Assembly: GCA_902812455.1 (NCBI GenBank)
Contig: CADDZH010000105.1
Coordinates: forward strand, 1 to 18,527
Origin: Chloroflexota bacterium
GTDB lineage: Bacteria; Chloroflexota; Ktedonobacteria; Ktedonobacterales; Ktedonobacteraceae
Reading direction: 5' to 3'
DNA length: 18,527 nt
Shown piece by piece: positions 7,683 through 15,648 of the stretch. Each line of letters starts with the position of its first letter. Position 1 is the first letter of the stretch. Under the pieces are notes generated by a model. The model worked only from the letters and a program-made list of their open reading frames with translations, did no database searches and was not told where the DNA came from. The translations under genes were made by a program, and so were the position numbers.

Positions 7683-8485
7683 GCTTCCTCCTTCTGCACG
7701 CGTTCTTTCACTGCATCTATCAAGCCATCAAGGAGCTGTAAAAAGAGCGCCTGCACTTCTCGTACTTTTTCAACTGGAACAGGTTCATCCGGCTCGAACG
7801 TGCGTCGTACCGTTTCTGCCGCCATTTCCGCCAGTTCTTCCAGCGAGGACGTGTATCCATCCGGCAAGAACTGGTCAGCCATCAGGTAGCCCAGGCTGAT
7901 CGCCATCAGCATGTGCAGCTCTGTTTGTAAGTCGATATCGGTTCGCACCAGCCCCTTGCTGCGATGGAGTTCAAGGTAGCGTATGGCGAATTCGATCCTT
8001 CTTTGCGTCACCGACGACGGATCACTGTACTCCCTGCGCGCCAGCTCGCCCAGCATTTCGGTATCGCCTACCCAGATCGCTTTGATGAGCGGATTGCTCA
8101 TGCCAATTTGAATCACCTGCTTAAGGAGACGGTGGAGTCTCACGTTTTCCGGATCGCTGAGCACGCTCTGCCGGAAGTTCTCCAGGATATCTATATACTC
8201 GCGTGTCAGCAGCGCCAGGAACAGGTCGTTCCGCGTCTTCCAGTGCAGGTAGATGGTACCCTTAGCAACTCCCGCCTGCTTTGCGATATCGTCGATGGTC
8301 GTCTTGCGATACCCCCAGCGCTGTACTAGTTCGGCTACCGCATCGAGTATGCGATTGGCCCGTTCCTGCCGCCGCGCTTGCTCCTCCGGCAATATTTCTT
8401 TGTTCGTATGTAAACCCGGCAAATCTACCAAGCCCTCTTTCTCAATAACAAGTGACTGAATGACTAATTGAACAAAATTAGTCAT
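7679..8485 (-). CDS. TetR/AcrR family transcriptional regulator
   Basis: Dimeric repressor that most likely controls its own ABC-exporter operon in response to a small ligand. The helix-turn-helix is clear at about residues 60-86 (YRKTTIDDIAKQAGVAKGTI, then YLHWKTRNDLF), followed by an all-helical ligand domain. The protein has 268 residues. About 38 residues precede the usual N-terminal helix, longer than typical. ATG 8485 has only AGGT about eight bases upstream, and this ATG lies inside a perfect inverted repeat (8459-8486). A downstream TTG start around residues 19-32 is therefore possible, but no clearly better ribosome site supports one. Its stop overlaps the ATPase start. Regulation of the operon is inferred from linkage, promoter and palindrome. 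Confidence 0.92.
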   Translation of the reverse strand: MTNFVQLVIQSLVIEKEGLVDLPGLHTNKEILPEEQARRQERANRILDAVAELVQRWGYRKTTIDDIAKQAGVAKGTIYLHWKTRNDLFLALLTREYIDILENFRQSVLSDPENVRLHRLLKQVIQIGMSNPLIKAIWVGDTEMLGELARREYSDPSSVTQRRIEFAIRYLELHRSKGLVRTDIDLQTELHMLMAISLGYLMADQFLPDGYTSSLEELAEMAAETVRRTFEPDEPVPVEKVREVQALFLQLLDGLIDAVKERVQKEEA

Positions 8486-8486
8486 T
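8459..8486. promoter_or_regulatory. Probable TetR operator: perfect 11-bp inverted repeat
   Basis: AATGACTAATT (8459-8469) and its exact reverse complement AATTAGTCATT (8476-8486) are separated by six bases. A further TGACT half-site at 8453-8457 sits eight bases from the TGACT at 8461-8465. The palindrome lies just downstream of the promoter at 8504-8531 and includes the tetR ATG, so a bound repressor would block early elongation or initiation. Being the operator of the adjacent TetR is inference. Confidence 0.66.
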
Positions 8487-8503
8487 TTGATTACCTGGTC
8501 ATA

Positions 8504-8531
8504 ATTATACTGATGAGCGGGGAAAAGTCAA
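8504..8531 (-). promoter_or_regulatory. Sigma-70 promoter of the tetR-ABC operon
   Basis: On the minus strand TTGACT (8526-8531) and TATAAT (8504-8509) are 16 bases apart, which is near consensus. Transcription would begin around 8497, giving a very short leader of about 12 bases before ATG 8485. The -35 begins only a few bases after the stop codon of the upstream gene at 8537, so this operon is separately promoted from the four-gene operon before it. Confidence 0.72.
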
Positions 8532-8536
8532 GGGTA

Positions 8537-10300
8537 TCAAATAGACTCGGTAATGCGTTGATCCTGCCATAACAGTTGGACAAACGAACCAACGAAAAGC
8601 GCGATTCCCGTCCAGAGGATGATTAGAGACGGGAAAAAGCCAAAAGATAGCAGCGACGTGGAGGCGTAGATGCCAAACTTATAATTCGTTATATTGCCTC
8701 CTATGTTCAAGATCACAGCCGGAAAGATGAGGGATGAGGTAACCGTAACAATAAACAAGGTTTCTGACAGGGCAATTAAAAAGATTCTTCCTGTCTCCTT
8801 CAAAGCCTGTGCTAGTGAATGGCCCTTGATAAATTTCTTGACATTGTGTACTTTGATGAATACGAAGAAAAAGGAGCCAATATAGGTAAACAACGCCAAT
8901 AAGATCCAGTTGAACAAGCTACTTTGAATACCAATATTCCAGGATTGATCATTGAGCCACAGGGGAAGTAGACCAACGATAGCCGCTCCCAGCAGGCGTG
9001 GCAGCAAGAGTTGAGAGTATAACCAGCGCCTGCGTATAATCTGCGCGAAGATAAAAAGGAGGGGTATCACAAGGAAAGCATACAATGCCAGCATAACTAT
9101 GAATTCCGGGCTAGATAAATTGTGTGCAGGAAGACAGGCTTTCGGGATAACCGGGCCAGGTGTGCCTAGAATAAGAGGGCAGGGCTTTGTTGTTACCCAA
9201 TGCTGGAAGGCATAAATAGAAGGAATGCTCAATAAGGCTAACTGCAAAAGTAGGTAGAGATAGGGCCTGCGATGAAGGATCAGCAAGAACCAGAGTACAG
9301 GGTCTCTGCTTTTAGCCTTGCGCCAGAAATTAGCTGAGCTATCAAGATCATATAGCCGTAAATAGTGATCTGAAATGAGACTGATCACATGTATTAATCG
9401 CCTATAGCCATCTTCTTTAACCTGCCCTATGTTCACTTGATGCGGCATCCGTCTCACAGAAATTTCATTTTTGACATCCGTAATAATATCGTTCAGTCTT
9501 TCTAGCTTCTGCTCAATAGTCTCAACACCGCTCAAAATTGGCTCAAGATATTCCTTCTGTTCCTCGCTATCCATTTCTTGTTTTACAATGAATGTGCAAA
9601 TATCGGGCACGAAAGGAATATAGGTGCCAAGGCTGCTGTTCTCTTGCTTTATTAACCTGACTAGTGCTTTCGACAGACCGGTGAAAACTGCAAAAGTTGT
9701 TGAATCAGCGCTGACAACATATTCCTGGAAGTGTGAGTAGTTGGTAATGAAGTATTCAATGTATTCAGGATCACTCTTAAGAGCCTTATTGAGCACCACC
9801 TGGCCTGTCTGAACAGGAGCCTTATCAAATCCACTACGTGGGGTACGTACCGGGAGTTTCTCCTGGCCAGGATAAGGAAATATCACTTCGTAATACTCAC
9901 TATTACGAGAGGTAGTGACCTCGAAGTTGAAAAGAGCGTGTTTAAGCTGCTGGTGCAGGCTATTTAAGTTTGCTAAGAAATCATCTGTGGAGCTTTGTTC
10001 TTGTAGCTCAGGTTCGCCTTCTCCTGTCCACCAGAACAATGCATGCAATACATATAAGTATGTTGGACGGGCATCTTCATCAACTTGTATGTCGAGTAGC
10101 TGGGGTATGGCTGCAAGCAGATCATCCAGCTCGTGAGGTTGTGCCTTGCGTAAGTATTTGAAGCGAATGTACCAACCGGCAATAGTATCTTGCTCGCTGG
10201 GCAATTCTTCTAGATGAAAAATTATGCCGGCACCATCCTTAATTATAACGGAGGTAGTAGTGCCGGAGGGATCCTCTTTCTGGCTAACCATGAACTTCAT
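8537..10300 (-). CDS. Six-helix membrane protein of unknown function, last gene of the signalling operon
   Basis: I do not recognise this family. The first 340 residues or so are soluble and polar, with a mixed alpha/beta look. A probable coiled coil (VETIEQKLERLNDIITDVKN) lies just ahead of the membrane part. Six hydrophobic segments follow: LYLLLQLALLSIPSIYAF, FIVMLALYAFLVIPLLFIFA, LLGAAIVGLLPLWL, WILLALFTYIGSFFFVFI, ALSETLFIVTVTSSLIFPAV and SLIILWTGIALFVGSFV. Between helices 1 and 2 is a loop with two cysteines and several prolines (CPLILGTPGPVIPKAC). I start at ATG 10300 (MKFMVSQKED) because GGAG stands seven bases upstream. A GTG at 10321 overlapping the previous stop by one base is the alternative. 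No signal peptide is seen. Position at the end of the operon suggests it is the output or a sensor of the system; this is inference. Codon use is AT-richer than in the flanking exporter genes. Confidence 0.82.
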   Translation of the reverse strand: MKFMVSQKEDPSGTTTSVIIKDGAGIIFHLEELPSEQDTIAGWYIRFKYLRKAQPHELDDLLAAIPQLLDIQVDEDARPTYLYVLHALFWWTGEGEPELQEQSSTDDFLANLNSLHQQLKHALFNFEVTTSRNSEYYEVIFPYPGQEKLPVRTPRSGFDKAPVQTGQVVLNKALKSDPEYIEYFITNYSHFQEYVVSADSTTFAVFTGLSKALVRLIKQENSSLGTYIPFVPDICTFIVKQEMDSEEQKEYLEPILSGVETIEQKLERLNDIITDVKNEISVRRMPHQVNIGQVKEDGYRRLIHVISLISDHYLRLYDLDSSANFWRKAKSRDPVLWFLLILHRRPYLYLLLQLALLSIPSIYAFQHWVTTKPCPLILGTPGPVIPKACLPAHNLSSPEFIVMLALYAFLVIPLLFIFAQIIRRRWLYSQLLLPRLLGAAIVGLLPLWLNDQSWNIGIQSSLFNWILLALFTYIGSFFFVFIKVHNVKKFIKGHSLAQALKETGRIFLIALSETLFIVTVTSSLIFPAVILNIGGNITNYKFGIYASTSLLSFGFFPSLIILWTGIALFVGSFVQLLWQDQRITESI

Positions 10301-10320
10301 GCTGCTTCTCCAGCGAGCCA

Positions 10321-11676
10321 CTAACGAATGCCGAATTTGCGTAAATCCTCATCGGTAATGATAAGGGGTGGTTTAGTAGCCTTTGCCTGTCGCTTTTCGC
10401 CCGTCTCTGTGGATTGCGGTGCGTCATCGGAAGTATCTTCCTCTCGATGCGCCTCTAGAATTGCCCTAAAATCATCTGCTCCGACTGACACGGCCTGGGT
10501 TTTGAATAGAACTTCTTCCACTGCCATGTGCAATTGGGCAATATTACCCTGCCTCCAGTCTGACGCCTGCAAGATCTCATAGATCTCCGGGAGATCGATA
10601 AACTTTTTTCTCTCGCTCTGCTTTTTCTGCCGCTGGTTGAATTGCTCCAGGAAAATTTCAAGCAGTAAAGGAATATCATCTTTACGTTCACGTAAGGGGG
10701 GCAAGTCCAGAGGAATCATCGCGTCTAGTAGCTCAGGCAGAAATCTATTAAAGATAGGAAAGCCTTTGCGGCTTCTATGAATTCCGCCCATAATACGCAC
10801 ATCATAGTTCCGGTACTTTAGATAATGTAGTAGCTTTCTTTGTAGCCTCTGGCTCTCTTCGTTATCTTGTTTTCCCATCCTGTCAAAATTTGCGATGTAT
10901 AGCGTTCCGCCCTGCGCTTGACCTAGCAAAGAATCATCATCCGCCTGCTTGCTTGCGGGAAAGAGAGCCTTTTCTAATTCACTTGCTTCTATCATGCCAT
11001 CAATAGCACGAAAAGGAGCATTTCGCCGGTCGCTATAGTAATGCATCAAACGGGCGGTCAGAGCTTTACCGGTACCAGGTTCCCCATAGAGAAGAACGCC
11101 GCGAGTATTCTCAGCAGCGCTGCGAATTTCACGATAGAGCTTGTAGTCCGACATAGCATAGAGAGAATCATCAAATTTGATAATTGCTTCCGGCAAAGTC
11201 ATAGCATCTTCTTGTGATCTGGTTTCCGTTCTTTCGAGATATAACCTTAGCGCACGCCGCACAATATTCTTGAGTTCATTGGTACTTCCTTTGGAGAAAA
11301 CATCAAAGGGCTGCAATTTATATAAGTCATCGAAAAGAGGAGTCTCGCCAGAGAGGTCTTTCTCGTGCCATGCGATGTTAGCAGTCAGAGGTACCCAGTA
11401 GGAGCTAACAAAGCGCTCGCGATACTGTTGCATGAGCCGGTAGCCGGCACGCTTGTCTTTACGTCCTTTATAGGGGATCTCCATATCAAGCAGGATCAAG
11501 AGAGGCACTTCTTCACTCTCTTGAAGGCCACGTTCTAGAGAACGTTGAGCGTTCTCAAAGTCTGAAGCTGATCGAAGCTGAATGCTAAGACCCAGTTCAC
11601 GTTGAACACGATAGACTATGTCGGTATAAAGTGACTGGTTTTCGGGCTGGTCTTCAACAATCAGGATAGTAGCCAC
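10321..11676 (-). CDS. Response-regulator receiver fused to a degenerate sigma54-activator-like AAA+ domain
   Basis: Numbered from the ATG at 11682. The receiver domain (about residues 4-145) keeps the acidic pair E10-D11 in ILIVEDQ, phospho-acceptor D66 in LILLDMEIP, T100 in PLTAN and K131 in FSKGS, so it should be phosphorylatable. The AAA+ domain (about 165-400) has Walker A GEPGTGKALTAR (200-211) and the family landmark LPPLRERKDDIPLLLEIFL. It lacks GAFTGA, the sigma54-contact loop. Walker B reads GGTLYIANFDRM instead of GGTLFLDEI, so both acidic residues are gone. Sensor II reads GNIAQL rather than GNxRxL. The C-terminus has no Fis-type helix-turn-helix, only a charged tail. It is thus unlikely to drive sigma54 promoters. 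I start at GTG 11676, eight bases after AGGAG; ATG 11682 is only two bases from it. It lies downstream of and close to the GHKL gene. Confidence 0.85.
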   Translation of the reverse strand: MATILIVEDQPENQSLYTDIVYRVQRELGLSIQLRSASDFENAQRSLERGLQESEEVPLLILLDMEIPYKGRKDKRAGYRLMQQYRERFVSSYWVPLTANIAWHEKDLSGETPLFDDLYKLQPFDVFSKGSTNELKNIVRRALRLYLERTETRSQEDAMTLPEAIIKFDDSLYAMSDYKLYREIRSAAENTRGVLLYGEPGTGKALTARLMHYYSDRRNAPFRAIDGMIEASELEKALFPASKQADDDSLLGQAQGGTLYIANFDRMGKQDNEESQRLQRKLLHYLKYRNYDVRIMGGIHRSRKGFPIFNRFLPELLDAMIPLDLPPLRERKDDIPLLLEIFLEQFNQRQKKQSERKKFIDLPEIYEILQASDWRQGNIAQLHMAVEEVLFKTQAVSVGADDFRAILEAHREEDTSDDAPQSTETGEKRQAKATKPPLIITDEDLRKFGIR

Positions 11677-11691
11677 GTACATTTCTCCTTT

Positions 11692-13092
11692 CTAGGGGCG
11701 CGGAAATTTAAATCTAACACATACACCTATATCCTTGCCAGGAATGGGACTGATTACTTCTTGATCGCCACCTACATAACGCATGAACATTGCTGACAAG
11801 AACATACCAAGGCCTGAGCCACGTGGCCGGTTGACTCGTACCATACGCTGCAAGTCCTCTAACACATCCGGGTCTAACACCGGCCCATAATTGATGAGGT
11901 CGAGACAGATGAATTTTTCGTCGGGATGAGATTGCATGGTTAACTTCTTGTTTTCTGTACCTGGCTGATCAATTGCGCGGAACATATTCTCAAGATGATT
12001 ATAAAACACTTCTTCGATAACAGCCTGTGGTGATAAGACCATCTGTGTACGAGAGCTATCGGGGATGTCAACCTCCAGCTCCACGGAACTTTTCGCCTGC
12101 CTTTTCATTTCACCGAACACATACTCAAAAATATCAACGAGTTCACCCAGTGCTATTGGCGTCTTGTCAGGTGAGCGTTCTAGATATTGCAGTTGTTTTT
12201 CCAGGCTTCTGGCTCTACTTAACTGGGTTTTCATAGCCCGTATTTTCTCTTCGTAATGCTCTGGGTCCTGAATAGTCGCCTGCGCCGTAGGAAATTCTTG
12301 CACAACGAATTCTGCCACCTGCCGGAAATTGCGGAAGCGATGAACTACCGACTGAACAATAAAGCCGAGAAAGCGGTTCTGATTGTCCTGAATCCGTTCA
12401 TCCTGGCTAATCAGTGATGAGAGAAAGAAGCTCAGTTCCCGGATGGCGTACTGGCCTGTCTCTTCGATATATCTATTAAACTCCTTCCCCACTGTTTGGG
12501 CCAGCGAAGAATGGCTTGATTGAGAAAAGTTCTCTTCGTCGCCGAGCAGAATGAGCAGACCGGATAGGTCGCGCAGGCGCGTGCTTGCAGCCGCTATCTT
12601 TTCTGGAATGGGGCAACAAATAACGAGCGATGTAGCAGCTTTTGGATGCGTAGAAGGTAAATGACCACCAAGGGTAGCCGTGATAATGTCCAGGATCACC
12701 TGCTGTTGAGGAGTGCTATGCTGGTAGGCAAGATTCTCCAGGGGCAGATGATAAGACGAGAGAAAACGCGCTTCCAGCGTTTCATTGAAGAGCTGGCGAG
12801 CTTTAGCCAGTGTAATTATCAGGTAAGGGCGGAGTTCCACAGGAAGTGGCTCCTGCATATCTGCCATACGGTAAACGCAAAGAAGCTGCTCGGATTTGAC
12901 AGGGAAATAAAACATGTGCAGCCCTGGGTATTCGGCTAGCGCTGGCCCGATCTTCTGTAAGAAGCCCAGGATGAGTTCATATTGGAGCACAAGCCCAGAT
13001 GAATCCTCTTCCGCACGCTTCCTCCGCCTTGCATCTGACATTTGTATTCCTTCACGCAGCGCTTGCTGTTTATGTGAAAGCTGCTCCTGCAT
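11692..13092 (-). CDS. GHKL-type ATPase, histidine-kinase-like, soluble
   Basis: 466 residues with no membrane segment. Residues 1-215 form an unrecognised sensor-like region, possibly GAF-like. A helical region at about 235-305 contains VVHRFRNF with H251, resembling an H-box (HELRNP), so H251 is a candidate phospho-acceptor. The ATPase domain (about 315-466) shows an N-box EEVFYNHLENMFRAI (N365, N369), a divergent G1 box INYGPVLDPD in which the usual Asp is Asn401, and an intact G2 box RGSGLGMFL (424-432). The likely role is kinase for the receiver protein encoded next; the G1 change leaves catalytic competence uncertain. ATG 13092 overlaps the TAA of the upstream gene by one base (TAATG), with GGAGAGG six bases before it. 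The receiver gene starts 15 bases after the stop. Confidence 0.83.
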   Translation of the reverse strand: MQEQLSHKQQALREGIQMSDARRRKRAEEDSSGLVLQYELILGFLQKIGPALAEYPGLHMFYFPVKSEQLLCVYRMADMQEPLPVELRPYLIITLAKARQLFNETLEARFLSSYHLPLENLAYQHSTPQQQVILDIITATLGGHLPSTHPKAATSLVICCPIPEKIAAASTRLRDLSGLLILLGDEENFSQSSHSSLAQTVGKEFNRYIEETGQYAIRELSFFLSSLISQDERIQDNQNRFLGFIVQSVVHRFRNFRQVAEFVVQEFPTAQATIQDPEHYEEKIRAMKTQLSRARSLEKQLQYLERSPDKTPIALGELVDIFEYVFGEMKRQAKSSVELEVDIPDSSRTQMVLSPQAVIEEVFYNHLENMFRAIDQPGTENKKLTMQSHPDEKFICLDLINYGPVLDPDVLEDLQRMVRVNRPRGSGLGMFLSAMFMRYVGGDQEVISPIPGKDIGVCVRFKFPRP

Positions 13093-15404
13093 TATATCAC
13101 CTCTCCTTCGCCTGGCAACAAATCAATGTCTGGTGGACTTTTCCCAATCGCCGGTAAACCCCGCGTACTGCCGAGGTAGTCACGTGCTTTATCGTAGAGC
13201 ATATTCACATAGGTAAATTGTGCAATCTCCTCAATGCTATTCACGAAGAAGTTTTTCAGTGATTTCCGCACAAACTCAGGCAAGACATTTTTCGGATCGT
13301 AGATATAAATGGTGTATCCTATATGAGAAAAGCGCCCAATGGCGAACGTGATCGCCGAGAGCCTCGACGCCGAGGCCTCACCTGTTAAAGCAAGAATTGC
13401 CCATACCCGGAATTGATTCATTTCTCTTTCGGTTACATCCGTGCCCACTTCGTCAAATCTGGAGAGGTGGAGGCCGCTATTGTATTTATAAAGGCTACCA
13501 GGTACAGCACCAGGATTATCAGCGAAAACCAGCAGGTTCAAGTCGCGCTCTACACCCCTTTCGTACATCTTTTCAAAGTGATAGATTGCCGCAGTCAAAA
13601 TCTCATCAAAATTATCAGGAAGCGCCTGTTCATTGAGGGATTGTTTGATGAGATAAAAGGCGCTCAAAATGCTGATTGTGTTCTCACGGTCGAGTTTAAA
13701 GGATTCCTCAGCGTAAGGTGAAGGCTCATGCTGGTAGAGGACTGATAGGTAAGAGCGAATTTCATCAGGACTGAGGTCCCCTACATCTTTGCGCTTCAAT
13801 TCGGTGCGTATTTGATACAGCTTCACATGCGCGAGCGCATCCCAGTCCTGGTTCGCTTGAGCGTAACGTTCGATACGAGCCAGCAATGACAGGGCGTTGG
13901 CATAACGTTCTGTGCCTATGCCTGCCTCCGCCCGGTAAAAACATAAGTGCATTTCGAGTTCCTCATTGGCACGGGTTCTCTCATTTTCAATGACTGCATC
14001 ATACAGTTGGAAGGTCTCAGAAAAGCGCTTTGTTTCATTATATATACTTGCAAGACAACCGATATATCTATATCCATTTTTCCCCGTGCTACAGGCAAGC
14101 TGCATGTAATAGTCACCCTTCTCTCTATCCTGGACAGATGACTCGTTCGTTCCACTGAGGCTGCGCTCAATATAGAAATGGCCGAAGGCATGGTATAATG
14201 CTGCCCTTTCCTCCTCATTTACTTGATTTTGCTCTATAAGTCGCTCTGCTGCCTGCGCGGTTGTAATCGCTTTATCGATTTTTTTCGAGCCTGCATAAGC
14301 CCTGCCTAAAGCCAGCAGGGTATCGAAATCATGAGGTCGAAGTCTAAGGGCCTGTTCCAGGCATGCACTGGCCTGCCGGTACTGAAACAGCTTAAGTTGT
14401 AATTTGCCCATCGCAAGCCAAATATCGGGATTCTCTGTCAAAAAGGCCTCCGGCGTTTGCAGGTGAAGCTTTAGTTTCTGGGCCGCCAGTTTGTAACCAT
14501 CCTGATCGGTTCTATCGCGAAAGGCTAACTGGTCGTACAACACACACAGGTTAGCCTGTTCTTCAGGTGTGAGAGAACCAGCACGGAGAAGTAAAGCAAT
14601 GACTGGCTCCAGGTCTTTGGGCTGCACTGTTCTGCGTTTTTCCTGTTCATCATACCGCACATGTTGCGCATAAGCTGTCTTGTCCAGACCTGTTTCAGTT
14701 CTTTGCGCGAAGACGAAAAAATTGCGAGATTCGGCAACATTGGACTTGCTGCTAAGAGAAAATTTTTCCACTATCCGGTATCCAGCGGCCTCAAGCGCCT
14801 CTTCCAATTCACCCTCAGCGAAATAGTGATAAAACATTGGCAGCGCGTCGTTTGTTTCCCAGCCATTGCGTGTACCTAGATTGACACCGATGCCTAAAAT
14901 GCCGCCGGGCTTCAATACTTGTTTCCAGGAAGCTAATAAATCAACCACCAGGGCCTGGGGCACATGGATTAATGCACGTGTGCTCCAGATAGCGTCAAAG
15001 GTCTCTTCAGGGGGAAAATGCAGGTGTTGCATGCCCATGTGGAGGAATTTGCCGCCCGGTACACGATTGCGTGCTTTTTGTAGCATTTCAGCGGAAGAAT
15101 CAATGCCTACAAGCTCAAAACCCCGGGCCGTGAGGAAATTTACTTCCCATCCTGCGCCACAGTTAATAACTAAAACACGAGCGCGCTGCTTGTGTTGCCT
15201 TCTAAGTAGTTGTGCGAATGTCTCTAGAGGTTCAGCTAGATTAGAGTCATTGAATTGTTTCTCGTCATCTACTGGGGCCGTATAATCATAAGTGTCAGCG
15301 ACAATTGTGAGGATCTTATCGAGGTCAATGAGGGGTAATGGAGCATTAACGCCGGTGATGGTTGCTGCCTGCGAACCGTTCACGGAGAGTAATTTGTTCT
15401 GCAT
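13092..15404 (-). CDS. SAM-dependent methyltransferase fused to a TPR-rich domain
   Basis: 770 residues, first gene of the four-gene operon. Residues about 55-235 are a class I methyltransferase: motif I VLVINCGAGWEVNFLTARGF (77-96), acidic D102 in VGIDSS, DAIWSTRALIHVP, and LKPGGILGIGV. Residues about 260-560 are helical repeats of TPR type; the clearest is WLAMGKLQLKLFQYRQASAC followed by LEQALRLRP and LLALGRAYAGSKKIDKAI. The last 200 residues are not recognised and contain mixed strands (LNLLVFADNPGAVPGSLY, FAIGRFSHIGYTIYIYDP). The substrate is unknown; TPRs suggest a protein partner. ATG 15404 has AAGGGG about six bases upstream. It is transcribed divergently from the PPTase gene across 244 bases. 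Confidence 0.88.
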   Translation of the reverse strand: MQNKLLSVNGSQAATITGVNAPLPLIDLDKILTIVADTYDYTAPVDDEKQFNDSNLAEPLETFAQLLRRQHKQRARVLVINCGAGWEVNFLTARGFELVGIDSSAEMLQKARNRVPGGKFLHMGMQHLHFPPEETFDAIWSTRALIHVPQALVVDLLASWKQVLKPGGILGIGVNLGTRNGWETNDALPMFYHYFAEGELEEALEAAGYRIVEKFSLSSKSNVAESRNFFVFAQRTETGLDKTAYAQHVRYDEQEKRRTVQPKDLEPVIALLLRAGSLTPEEQANLCVLYDQLAFRDRTDQDGYKLAAQKLKLHLQTPEAFLTENPDIWLAMGKLQLKLFQYRQASACLEQALRLRPHDFDTLLALGRAYAGSKKIDKAITTAQAAERLIEQNQVNEEERAALYHAFGHFYIERSLSGTNESSVQDREKGDYYMQLACSTGKNGYRYIGCLASIYNETKRFSETFQLYDAVIENERTRANEELEMHLCFYRAEAGIGTERYANALSLLARIERYAQANQDWDALAHVKLYQIRTELKRKDVGDLSPDEIRSYLSVLYQHEPSPYAEESFKLDRENTISILSAFYLIKQSLNEQALPDNFDEILTAAIYHFEKMYERGVERDLNLLVFADNPGAVPGSLYKYNSGLHLSRFDEVGTDVTEREMNQFRVWAILALTGEASASRLSAITFAIGRFSHIGYTIYIYDPKNVLPEFVRKSLKNFFVNSIEEIAQFTYVNMLYDKARDYLGSTRGLPAIGKSPPDIDLLPGEGEVI

Positions 15405-15507
15405 TTTCTGCCCCTTGCCAGCTATCCGAATGCATTACTCAGTCCAACATCCTCTTCGTGCTCCCCCTTTCCATTGTTCAAGTACCCGCCTGCTCGCACT
15501 GAATTAT

Positions 15508-15537
15508 TTGCTATAAAAGCTCAGAAATTATTATACT
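15508..15537 (+). promoter_or_regulatory. Candidate promoter for the PPTase gene, overlapping a divergent -10
   Basis: On the plus strand TTGCTA (15508-15513) and TATACT (15532-15537) are 18 bases apart, about 110 bases before ATG 15649. On the minus strand a perfect TATAAT (15530-15535) overlaps it and could serve the four-gene operon 126 bases away, but it has no good -35 (TAGCAA at 15553-15558). The region 15490-15560 is markedly AT-rich. If both are used, the two promoters would compete for polymerase. Confidence 0.4.
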
Positions 15538-15648
15538 ACATTTTTAATCAATTTGCTATGCTTTTTTCTTTCCTGGCAAATTCCATCTTTATTAGGACGG
15601 ATTATTGTCACATTTTATGGTAGACTTACTGCAACAGGAGGATGTTTG

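Noticed and set aside
10321..11682. Calling the receiver-AAA+ protein a sigma54-dependent transcription activator
   Set aside because: GAFTGA, the Walker B acidic pair and the DNA-binding domain are all missing, so the usual label would mislead.
15553..15648. Longer PPTase beginning at 15553
   Set aside because: No ribosome site precedes that ATG. AGGAGG stands at ideal distance from ATG 15649, and the extra residues are not family-like.
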